A DNA stretch of 33,348 nt from IMG/VR virus record IMGVR_UViG_3300020109_000077, positions 1 through 33,348 of that record. One strand, written 5' to 3'. Below are positions 1 to 5,387 of this stretch, one piece after another. The DNA comes from a virus. The translations under genes and the position numbers were made by a program. The notes beneath the pieces are model-generated. The model searched no databases, was not told where the DNA came from, and saw only the letters and a program-made list of their open reading frames with translations. How positions within the stretch are numbered: position 1 is the first letter of the stretch; each line of letters starts with the position of its first letter.

Positions 1-179
1 ACACCCAATTCATCGAGCAGCTCTCTGATTGGCGACAAAGGGTCGTCCGGGCGGAGTATCCACCCCCATCCGCCGTCGCGATTTGGCTGGTTTTTGCGCT
101 TGCTGTCTCGCAGATAAAAGTGCCAACCATTGTACAAAACCGCATCACAAAACTCGGCAATCAAAAACCGCTTCATCAT
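1..179 (-). CDS. Small hypothetical protein, C-terminus cut by left edge
   Basis: The reading frame starts at one of two adjacent ATG codons (176 or 179) behind a strong AGGAGG and runs off the left end of the window after about 59 codons. The peptide begins MMKRFLIAEFCDAVLYNGWH and carries aromatic and basic stretches (HFYLRDSKRKNQ). I recognise no family. The Shine-Dalgarno sequence overlaps the stop codon of the preceding gene (188-652), so the two are probably translated from one leftward message. Base composition is visibly more A+T-rich than most of the window. Function unknown; the case for it being a gene is the RBS and clean frame. Confidence 0.5.
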   Translation of the reverse strand, partial: MMKRFLIAEFCDAVLYNGWHFYLRDSKRKNQPNRDGGWGWILRPDDPLSPIRELLDELG

Positions 180-187
180 CCGTCCTC

Positions 188-652
188 CTAAACGTCCCTC
201 GGCATGCTCTCGTTGACCGCCACGGCAGCCAAACAGATCGCAGTCGCCGCGCTCTCGTGGACCCGATCAATCGACGGCTTGGGCGCCCCGGCGCGGCAAA
301 ATGACGCCCGCCAAGTTCCGTCCCGCATGTCATAGAGGTTGAACCACACGCCTAGTTCGCGCAGATACTCGACGACCTCCCAGGCGGCTTTCATGTCCTG
401 GCTGTAGCGCGGGATTTCCCGCAGGCCGGTGTCGCCAACCTCGCTGCCTTGCGGCCCCCATTCGTAAACCCAAGTTTCCAAGTCCGTCTTCGCAAGGCAG
501 GGGCCAGCATAGGCCGCCCAGCCGCAACTTGACGGCGTGTACCAGTAGGCCAGGTGCCCTTTCTGGACGCGCGGCAAGCACATGAGCTTGGCCGCGGCCG
601 CGTCAAGATCGTTTGCGCCTTCGACGGCAAAGCAGTCAGCAGGGATGCTCAC
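188..652 (-). CDS. Phage ABA-sandwich domain-like protein
   Basis: A 154-residue soluble protein starting at GTG, with GGAGGTGTC immediately upstream supporting that start. The central and C-terminal part (PRYSQDMKAAWEVVEYL, then WFNLYDMRDGTWRASF, then an Ala-rich helix ending AICLAAVAVNES) resembles the small alpha/beta 'phage ABA sandwich' domain found in many phage early proteins, where predicted strand-helix order and the 'YS-D..AAWEVVE' helix recur. The biochemical role of that family is not established. It overlaps the upstream gene 636-845 by 17 nt, and its own stop lies within the RBS of the next gene, consistent with coupled translation. Family assignment is from memory of the motif, so moderate confidence. 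Confidence 0.6.
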   Translation of the reverse strand: MSIPADCFAVEGANDLDAAAAKLMCLPRVQKGHLAYWYTPSSCGWAAYAGPCLAKTDLETWVYEWGPQGSEVGDTGLREIPRYSQDMKAAWEVVEYLRELGVWFNLYDMRDGTWRASFCRAGAPKPSIDRVHESAATAICLAAVAVNESMPRDV

Positions 653-845
653 GACACACCTCCACAGGCATCATGGCTCTTCGCCGTAATTCGGCTTCTA
701 CGTCTTCCTTCGTCCAGCCATTGACCATCCACCATTCCTTTCGCGTTCGGTCGTCGCTGAAAAACAGTTGCAAATTGCCGCAGCATGGGCAGTTCGCATC
801 ACAAAACATCAATCCCGTAAGCCTGGAAATCTCTGCGATTGTCAT
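636..845 (-). CDS. Small Cys-rich (zinc-binding type) protein
   Basis: A 69-residue protein; the start ATG at 845 follows AGGTAGCA two bases after the previous stop codon. It contains a Cys cluster (CDANCPCCG at residues 15-23) and another Cys pair near the C-terminus (CREHPC), a spacing compatible with one zinc knuckle or ribbon. Between them is a charged helix (WTKEDVEAELRRRAMM). I infer zinc binding from the Cys spacing; no DNA-binding or enzymatic motif is visible. It sits in a run of overlapping small genes, downstream of another zinc-ribbon miniprotein (848-1027) and upstream of the ABA-sandwich protein, whose GTG start lies inside its last codons. Confidence 0.55.
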   Translation of the reverse strand: MTIAEISRLTGLMFCDANCPCCGNLQLFFSDDRTRKEWWMVNGWTKEDVEAELRRRAMMPVEVCREHPC

Positions 846-847
846 TG

Positions 848-1027
848 CTACCTGCCCTTCCGATGACAAACGACCCCGTAGCACCGCCCGCACAGGCAGC
901 CGATGCCGTTGACGATGTACTTGGTGCGGTTCGTGAGATCCCGACTGCACCGGCGACAGACCATGGACGAATTGTGCAAACGCGGTTTGTAGTTATGGCC
1001 CGGCATTCCGCCAATAATGGGGCTCAT
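848..1027 (-). CDS. Zinc-ribbon miniprotein
   Basis: A 59-residue ORF too short for usual callers, starting MSPIIGGMPGHNYKPRL. It contains CRRC at about residues 24-27 and a second cluster CLCGRC followed by a further Cys, the usual two-knuckle layout of a zinc ribbon. Its ATG at 1027 overlaps the stop of gene 1024-1236 as ATGA, and its own TAG is two bases from the next ATG, so it fits tightly into the operon. An AAAGG lies at a usable distance upstream. A second ATG eight codons in is possible but has poorer spacing. Function unknown; zinc binding is inferred from the cysteines. Confidence 0.6.
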   Translation of the reverse strand: MSPIIGGMPGHNYKPRLHNSSMVCRRCSRDLTNRTKYIVNGIGCLCGRCYGVVCHRKGR

Positions 1028-1236
1028 GTATTTTGGCCTTTCTTCACCTCGGTTGAATCGTGCCGTTCAATCGCTTTGTCTAGTTTCGCTGGGCTGATCC
1101 CCCGATGTGCCGCGACAAGCAGCGCATCGAAGGCTCGCTCTTCGCGCTCTTGCTGTGGCACTGACGCATCGGGCCATGGGCCAATAAGCGGGCTTTCTGA
1201 TAGTCCGTAAGATACTCGCGGGTCTTGTCCAGGCAT
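1024..1236 (-). CDS. Hypothetical 70-aa protein
   Basis: The frame begins ATG at 1236 behind AAGGAAACCGCCG and encodes a hydrophilic, probably helical peptide (PQQEREERAFDALLVAAHRG, then SPAKLDKAIERHD). No signal peptide, membrane segment or metal site is visible. The stop codon forms an ATGA overlap with the zinc-ribbon gene 848-1027, strong support for both being real. The pattern 'ISPAKLDKAIERH' resembles a short helical DNA- or protein-binding segment, but I do not recognise a family. Confidence 0.5.
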   Translation of the reverse strand: MPGQDPRVSYGLSESPLIGPWPDASVPQQEREERAFDALLVAAHRGISPAKLDKAIERHDSTEVKKGQNT

Positions 1237-1250
1237 CGGCGGTTTCCTTT

Positions 1251-1408
1251 CTATGGCAATTCTCTCCTTCTAAACGTCCCTCGCACGGTCAGCACGCGGA
1301 AGCCGTCGCCGAACTCGAGCAGGAACTTGCCCCGGCTCGCCCGCAGCAGGCGGCACGGCTGGCCGCGAGCCCGGGCAGCCAGCGACGGCTAATCCAGTAG
1401 TGGCTCAT
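1251..1408 (-). pseudogene. Small gene broken by a frameshift (or undetected recoding)
   Basis: A good start (ATG at 1408 behind GGGAGTTGCC) opens a frame MSHYWISRRWLPG that then becomes compositionally odd (repeated Ser, Ala, Cys) and stops after 39 codons. A shifted frame over the rest reads RLLRASRGKFLLEFGDGF and continues to a TAG at 1251-1253; this second half looks far more like a real protein (alternating beta-strand pattern) but has no start codon after its upstream in-frame stop. The simplest reading is one gene of about 50 codons with a single-base frameshift near 1370, either a real mutation, a sequencing error or recoding. Function unknown. Confidence 0.4.
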
Positions 1409-1429
1409 GGCAACTCCCTGGTTTCCCAG

Positions 1430-1723
1430 TCAATGTGGCAACGGGAACGGCTCGTCGATGTTGGCGAACGCCCTCGCCAGCACCACGGCCGGATCGGGCG
1501 ACGGCTTGTAGGGGTTCTGTATCCGGCGCCTGGCCCACTTGCTCTTTTTCACCGGCAGCAGATCCAGCAGGATATCGACGGCGCGCTTGCCCCACCGGCC
1601 CACCGCAAGCCGAAGATTCTCCTCCGTTGTCTCCGCGCCATCCGGCCACTGGCACCAGAACGCGGTAAACATCTGCTCGCACCGATAGCCGGCATCGCGC
1701 AGCGTTTGACATGTGATTAGCAC
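1430..1723 (-). CDS. Hypothetical 97-aa protein
   Basis: The GTG start at 1723 has an ideal AGGAGG seven bases upstream. The protein has an aromatic/Cys-rich N-terminal part (CQTLRDAGYRCEQMFTAFWC) followed by a basic helix (GRWGKRAVDILLDLLPVKKS, then KWARRRIQ). The tryptophan and Cys content suggest a compact fold, but I do not recognise it. It overlaps the 29-codon ORF 1717-1806 by seven bases, and that ORF carries its Shine-Dalgarno sequence, so translation of the two is probably linked. It lies directly downstream of the replication-initiator candidate, which suggests (inference only) a role in DNA replication or its control. Confidence 0.5.
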   Translation of the reverse strand: MLITCQTLRDAGYRCEQMFTAFWCQWPDGAETTEENLRLAVGRWGKRAVDILLDLLPVKKSKWARRRIQNPYKPSPDPAVVLARAFANIDEPFPLPH

Positions 1724-1806
1724 GGATAAGCCTCCTCATATACGAACAGGTTTTCCGGTTCTCTCGACCCGCACCGCCATTCATTCACCAGGCGAGGTTC
1801 ATTCAT
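1717..1806 (-). CDS. 29-codon coupling ORF between initiator and next gene
   Basis: A very short frame (MNEPRLVNEWRCGSREPENL...) whose ATG overlaps the stop codon of the initiator gene as ATGA and whose end contains the AGGAGG and GTG start of gene 1430-1723. Arrangement, not conservation, is the evidence: both ends interlock with neighbours. It may be a real micropeptide or only a translational bridge that carries ribosomes to the next gene. Confidence 0.35.
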   Translation of the reverse strand: MNEPRLVNEWRCGSREPENLFVYEEAYPC

Positions 1807-2738
1807 GACTGCTTCCTCTCCCGGGCTCGCTCGATGCGGGCCACTGCTGCCGGCCCGAACAGCGCCAGCACGTCGGCCAGCCGATCCTCCGGCTTGTACG
1901 CCGCTTCCTCGACCGCCGACTGCGGATTCCTTGCGGCGCCCGTCTCGCTACCAAACGCATTCCTGGCCGCCTCTAAGACCGCCCGATCAACTGCCAAGCC
2001 GTTGACCCGTCGATCGTACATGCACCACGCGCCTTCGGGGTCGAGCCGGTTGCGCAGGGTGCCCTTGACCACGGCCAGCCGGCGACCGGGCGGGACCTTG
2101 CGGCCTGCCGCGATCGCCGTGGCCAGGTCTTCCGTGGAAAGCGTTCCCCGGGCCACTGCCTGGGCGATTTTCACCAATGACGGCAGTTCCCGGCCGTCGA
2201 ATGGCAATCGGCCGGCAGCCGGCCAAAGGTCCGCCACGATCCGCTCGATGATTTGCCGCGCGTCGTTTCCGTCGTCGTTAGAAGAATTCAACGACGACGA
2301 CGGACGCGCGCGTGGGGTTTCCCCTCCGGGATTGGGCACGTTGGGACAAGTTGGCCCTGCGTGGGCCAAGTTGGCCCTGCCTGGGACAACTTGGCCCTGC
2401 CTGGGACAAGTTGGCCCTACGATGGACAGCCTATCCATGGCGGCGATCTGGTAGCACGTGCCCTGGCTGTCGGTTTGGGATCGCACCAGCCCCAGGCGGA
2501 TCGCCGTGGCCACCGTCCGCCTGGCCGTCTTGACGTGGCAGTCGAGCAGGTCTCGCCGCGTCAGTTCCTCTACGCTGATTGGCCACCATTCGTCTTCGCG
2601 TCCCTCGTGCGTATTGTCAAACACAGCCCGGCAAAAATCACGCACCCTTTTCCCCGCCCTGACCCTTTCAAGAGCTAGACTGAGCGCCGTCTCGCGCTCC
2701 AGACTCCGTTCGCCCGAAAAGTCCAAGGCTTCCTGCAT
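1803..2738 (-). CDS. Probable phage replication initiator (lambda O-like layout)
   Basis: A 311-residue protein. I place the start at the ATG at 2738 because GAGGAG then lies six bases upstream; the ATG at 2744 directly abuts it. The N-terminal 100 residues are helical and end in a winged-helix-like stretch (WPISVEELTRRDLLDCHVKT, then ARRTVATAIRLGLVRSQTD). Residues 107-137 form a Pro/Gly-rich linker containing GPTCP twice, 20 residues apart, because the DNA there is an array of four 20-bp repeats. The C-terminal half is helical (QIIERIVADLWPAAG, LAVVKGTLRNRLD). An N-terminal DNA-binding domain, a repeat-encoded linker and a C-terminal partner domain is the plan of lambda O and other phage replisome organisers. 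The function is inferred from this layout. The stop is ATGA-coupled to the next ORF. Confidence 0.55.
   Translation of the reverse strand: MQEALDFSGERSLERETALSLALERVRAGKRVRDFCRAVFDNTHEGREDEWWPISVEELTRRDLLDCHVKTARRTVATAIRLGLVRSQTDSQGTCYQIAAMDRLSIVGPTCPRQGQVVPGRANLAHAGPTCPNVPNPGGETPRARPSSSLNSSNDDGNDARQIIERIVADLWPAAGRLPFDGRELPSLVKIAQAVARGTLSTEDLATAIAAGRKVPPGRRLAVVKGTLRNRLDPEGAWCMYDRRVNGLAVDRAVLEAARNAFGSETGAARNPQSAVEEAAYKPEDRLADVLALFGPAAVARIERARERKQS
2270..2299. repeat. Perfect 10-bp inverted repeat beside the iterons
   Basis: CGTCGTCGTT (2270-2279) and AACGACGACG (2290-2299) are exact reverse complements around a 10-bp A+T-richer centre (AGAAGAATTC). It lies about 40 bp from the iteron array, still within the initiator gene, and encodes a Ser/Asn/Asp-rich stretch. 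It could be part of an origin (unwinding or hairpin element) or a by-product of the low-complexity codons. Confidence 0.5.
2341..2420. repeat. Four 20-bp direct repeats (iterons), candidate origin of replication
   Basis: Units 2341-2360, 2361-2380, 2381-2400 and 2401-2420 share the pattern TGGGacAAgTTGGCCCTgC with one to three differences each; unit 3 has AAC for AAG. Each unit contains an imperfect dyad, and in unit 2 it is perfect (2363-2377, GGGCCAA-G-TTGGCCC), as expected of a site for a dimeric protein. The 20-bp period is close to two helical turns, so all sites face one side of the DNA. The array sits inside the initiator coding region and encodes its linker. A degenerate partial unit may precede it at about 2331-2340. 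Confidence 0.75.
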
Positions 2739-2925
2739 CGGCATCTCCTCACTGGCGCCAAACAGTGCCGGCCTTGCACCGGCCCGGGGGTCCCCTTGCG
2801 GGCTGCTAGTCTCTCAACCCCTAAGCGCTACTCAGTTCGCAGTGCCCGCTTTGCGGCGGCCGCCGCGCTCCCAGCCGTGGCCGCGATTCAATTGGCTGGG
2901 TCGGCAAACAGGCTCATGGTTCCTC

Positions 2926-3612
2926 TTACGTCTCCACCGCGGTCCGCAGATCGTTGCGCCGCAGGTGCGCAGGCAGGTCGCTCTTGGGGTACTTTGCGGA
3001 CACGACCGCGGCCGTTGCCAAGCGGGCGCGGCGGTGCAGCTCGTCGATCTCCTTTTCGTGGTGCGCGATGAGCGGGGCGATTTTGACCTCTTCCGCGGCG
3101 TGGATTGCGGCCGCCAGTTCGTTGATCGCGATCTGTTCACGCCAGAAGACGCGCAGGTCCTCGTTGGTGTCGCCGCACAGTTCCAGTTCGAGATGGAACT
3201 GCCAATGCCTCCTGGCATACGCCTCCCGCCAGTTGGCCGGCTCGCGGGCCTCGTCGGCAAATGGTCTTCGCGTCAACATGCCGTCCTCCTCCTGAGCAGT
3301 GTTCTCAACCGGCGCGCCGACCGCGGTCTCGGCGAGGTGCTTCTCCACTCGGTCGCGCGTCAGTCCGGACAGGGAAGGCAAGGCGCGGCGATACCAGAAG
3401 GCGGCCCGGGCGCGCAGGTTCGCGGCCGCGTCTTTGTCTTTTTCCGCAGCGTCGTAGGACTCCGCCAGTTTCCACCAGGCGTCGCCCAACTCGACCTGCT
3501 GCTGGGCTGTCGCCGGCCCCTGGCGGTCCTGTTTGGCCAGGTCGGCCAGGGTCGGGTCGCTCCCCTTGGCCAACCGCGGAATCCCTCCCATGCCCGGCGT
3601 GCCGTGGCTCAT
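2926..3612 (-). CDS. Protein with Planctomycetota-type helical domain; probable internal second start
   Basis: A 228-residue frame. Residues 15-97 (TLADLAKQDRQGPATAQQQV, GDAWWKLAESYDAAEKDKDA, ARAAFWYRRALPSLSGLTRD, RVEKHLAE) match a helical domain I know from many cellular multidomain proteins of Planctomycetota, where a 'GD.WW.LAE' and '.R.A.YWY..ALP.L.GL....VEK' signature recurs; its function there is unclear. The C-terminal 117 residues (from MLTRRPFADEAREPANWREA) form a charged helical region. An ATG at 3279 has CAGGAGGAGGACGGC just upstream, so the C-terminal part may also be made as a separate protein (2926-3279). A 187-bp spacer with no convincing gene separates it from the initiator gene. 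Domain identity is from memory; role in the phage unknown. Confidence 0.6.
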   Translation of the reverse strand: MSHGTPGMGGIPRLAKGSDPTLADLAKQDRQGPATAQQQVELGDAWWKLAESYDAAEKDKDAAANLRARAAFWYRRALPSLSGLTRDRVEKHLAETAVGAPVENTAQEEDGMLTRRPFADEAREPANWREAYARRHWQFHLELELCGDTNEDLRVFWREQIAINELAAAIHAAEEVKIAPLIAHHEKEIDELHRRARLATAAVVSAKYPKSDLPAHLRRNDLRTAVET

Positions 3613-3615
3613 TGT

Positions 3616-3649
3616 TCATCCCTCATCCTTCATCCCATCCCTCATCCCC
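3616..3649 (-). repeat. Heptamer repeat array before gene 2926-3612
   Basis: On the minus strand the leader reads as GGATGAG/GGATGAA units of seven bases with one 5-base interruption (GGATG). The array spans the end of gene 3623-4081 and the start region of gene 2926-3612 and supplies the Shine-Dalgarno-like GAGG/AAGG of the latter. A related array occurs at 4077-4118. Confidence 0.65.
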
Positions 3650-4081
3650 CTTCCTCTCCGCTGTCGCCTCATGCAGCCGCACGCGCAGCGTCCTCGCCTC
3701 CTCGCGGGTCACCTCAATAGTTCTCTGGAGGCGATCTAGCCGGCGCTCCAGCGTTTCGCACCGCGCTACGGTCGCCGGAATTGATATCAATAGATTCTCC
3801 GTCTGCGACACCTCCTGGGCCGCCTCAATGGTGCTCAGCACGCGATCTACCCGGCGTTCCGCTGCCTTCTGGGCGAGCCTCAGGTCCGAGAGTTCCGCCA
3901 GGATCGCCGAAATCTCGCCAGCCAGGGACTGCTGGCGGTCCCCCAGGGCGACGACGCTCCGGCTAATCATGCGGTGATTCCTGCAGACGGCGGCAATGAA
4001 CGTGACAAACGCCAACAAGAAAACCGCTAGCGCGGTGATTCCTACGGACGGTGGCAGTGAAGCGGTGAACATTTCCATCAT
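3623..4081 (-). CDS. Single-pass membrane protein with long coiled coil
   Basis: A 152-residue protein. Residues 12-33 (GITALAVFLLAFVTFIAAVC) form one N-terminal transmembrane segment, preceded by a short acidic and Ser-rich tip and followed by NHRMISR. The rest is a predicted coiled coil with regular Leu/Ile heptads (EISAILAELSDLRLAQKAAE, CETLERRLDRLQRTIEVTRE). The layout recalls Rz-type inner-membrane spanins, or membrane-tethered phage exclusion proteins, but there is no partner Rz1 lipoprotein or endolysin nearby. Two or three in-frame ATGs at 4081-4072 compete for an upstream heptamer array that provides GGATAAGGG; I list the first. Function not established. Confidence 0.5.
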   Translation of the reverse strand: MMEMFTASLPPSVGITALAVFLLAFVTFIAAVCRNHRMISRSVVALGDRQQSLAGEISAILAELSDLRLAQKAAERRVDRVLSTIEAAQEVSQTENLLISIPATVARCETLERRLDRLQRTIEVTREEARTLRVRLHEATAERKGDEGWDEG

Positions 4082-4118
4082 CCCTTATCCTTCATCCCTC
4101 ATCCTTTATCCTTCATCC
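4077..4118 (-). repeat. Six-unit heptamer array between integrase and membrane protein genes
   Basis: Read on the minus strand, 4118 to 4077 gives GGATGAA, GGATAAA, GGATGAG, GGATGAA, GGATAAG, GGATGAT: six seven-base units differing only at two positions. It begins just after the integrase stop codon (4127) and ends at the ATG of gene 3623-4081, so it supplies the ribosome-binding region. Confidence 0.75.
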
Positions 4119-4126
4119 CCCGCCCC

Positions 4127-5098
4127 TCATCCCACTAGCCCGAAGCCGGGCGTGAACCCGGCGGGCAACTCGACCCGCTCCATCGCCGCCCGCGCCTCGT
4201 GGGCCTGACTGACGTACCACTGGGCCGTGGTCACGTCGGCGTGGTCGAGGATTTCCTGGAGCACGTGGGCCGACACGCGCGGGGCGAATAGTTGCGCGCA
4301 GGCCCGCTTCAGGTCGTGGATCGTTAGGTGCGGCACGCCGGCGATCCGCTGCAATCGCAACCATTGGCGCCACAGGGCCGGCCACGAGCACGACCGGGCG
4401 AACACGCGAGGGTCGCGGGCCTGCCGGATCACCACCAGGTGCCGGATCGCCTCGGGGCATAGCCCCTTGATCCGCTCGCAGCCTTCCTTGTCGTCCTCGG
4501 CCTCGATGCGCACGCTGCGCCCGGCCAGGTCCACGTGATCCCAGCGGAGGCTCAGCATGGCCCCGCGCCTCAGGCCAGTGGTCAGGGCCACGACGATCCA
4601 GGCGCGCCACCAGGCGGCCGGTGCCACCCCATGGATGATTGGGCATGTGGCATACTCCGCGGTCTGGTACACGCGGGCCAGCGCTGCCAAGTCGACCCGC
4701 TTGGGCAGGCGCCGCGGCAGTGTGAACGGTCGTGGACGCGGCACGCGGTCGAGCGCCTCCTTTCCCTCGGCCGCGTACCGCAGAATTGTCACCAGCGCCG
4801 TAAGCGTCTTGTTCACGGTTCGCCGGGACAGTTGCGCCGCCTTGCGCCCGGGCCGGCCCGCCAGCCAGTCCCGAAACTCCTCGAGCATGCGCTTGTCGAT
4901 CGCAGCCAGTGCTGGCTCTTCGCCTCGCCCCTCTTCGTGCCACCGCTCCCAATGTCCGATCGCCTCCGTGTAGCTGGCCATGGTCCCCGATTTCGCCTGG
5001 AACAAGAATTCCGGACGAAACCACTGGTCGAAGAAACTCCTGAATGTTGCCTTGCGGATCGCCGTCTTGGTGGTCCGATCGCTCGATGCAGCTCTCAT
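4127..5098 (-). CDS. Tyrosine recombinase / phage integrase
   Basis: A 323-residue integrase starting at ATG 5098 with GGAGGTACACC upstream. Residues 20-125 resemble the SAM-like core-binding domain (SFFDQWFRPEF, RRTVNKTLTALVTILRYAA). The catalytic domain shows Arg I in TTGLRRGAMLSLRWDHVDL (R177), a candidate Lys at 204, the HxxR box as HDLKR (H261, K264), the second His in LDHADVTTAQWY (H286) and the nucleophile Y295, nine residues after H286 as in canonical enzymes. The second catalytic Arg is replaced by Lys, which is unusual and could lower or abolish activity unless R265 substitutes. Length is typical of short phage integrases. The candidate attachment region lies about 5 kb away (10.1 kb), not adjacent. 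Confidence 0.9.
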   Translation of the reverse strand: MRAASSDRTTKTAIRKATFRSFFDQWFRPEFLFQAKSGTMASYTEAIGHWERWHEEGRGEEPALAAIDKRMLEEFRDWLAGRPGRKAAQLSRRTVNKTLTALVTILRYAAEGKEALDRVPRPRPFTLPRRLPKRVDLAALARVYQTAEYATCPIIHGVAPAAWWRAWIVVALTTGLRRGAMLSLRWDHVDLAGRSVRIEAEDDKEGCERIKGLCPEAIRHLVVIRQARDPRVFARSCSWPALWRQWLRLQRIAGVPHLTIHDLKRACAQLFAPRVSAHVLQEILDHADVTTAQWYVSQAHEARAAMERVELPAGFTPGFGLVG

Positions 5099-5202
5099 GG
5101 TGTACCTCCACGGCTAGAGCCGAGCGATCCTCCCTGAGCAAAGCCGCGGCTCCACGCGCCGCGGCAGACGATGCCGCTATGGTAATTCGCCCCAGCATGG
5201 TG

Positions 5203-5367
5203 TCACCCCTCGTCGTCCCAGTCCTCGCTGAACCACTCGTCGTCGTCGCGGTCCCATTCGTCCAGGTCGTCGTCCAGGCACTCGCATTGGCAGTCGTCCG
5301 GGGCCTCCTGCCAGAGGTCCTCGCCGTCGCAGTCGCAGGCTTGGTTGCACATCGGGCACTCGTGCAT
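5203..5367 (-). CDS. 54-aa acidic Cys-rich miniprotein
   Basis: A short gene beginning MHECPMCNQACDCDGEDLWQ. The first half holds CxxC, CxC and later CQCEC, enough cysteines for one zinc or Fe-S type site; the second half is almost entirely Asp, Glu and Trp (LDDDLDEWDRDDDEWFSEDW). Estimated charge is strongly negative, so it could mimic DNA or bind a basic protein, but that is inference. GGAG lies nine bases before the ATG, which is three bases after the stop of the GIY-YIG gene. The Cys spacing and uniform acidic codons argue against a chance ORF. Confidence 0.6.
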   Translation of the reverse strand: MHECPMCNQACDCDGEDLWQEAPDDCQCECLDDDLDEWDRDDDEWFSEDWDDEG

Positions 5368-5370
5368 GGC

Positions 5371-5387
5371 TCACAACTCCAATCGCC
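5371..5387. repeat. 17-bp direct repeat, left copy (GIY-YIG cassette end)
   Basis: TCACAACTCCAATCGCC, identical to 5805-5821. On the minus strand it encodes the last residues and stop codon of the GIY-YIG protein (RLEL-stop) and carries the GGAG used by the next gene. Confidence 0.8.

Noticed and set aside
2458-3720. 420-codon plus-strand open frame
   Set aside because: Antisense to the initiator and Planctomycetota-domain genes, Arg/Gly/Pro-rich and without known motifs; no RBS.
4113-5198. 361-codon minus-strand frame over the integrase
   Set aside because: Low-complexity Arg/Gly/Ala translation in another frame; the integrase frame has catalytic motifs and a good RBS.
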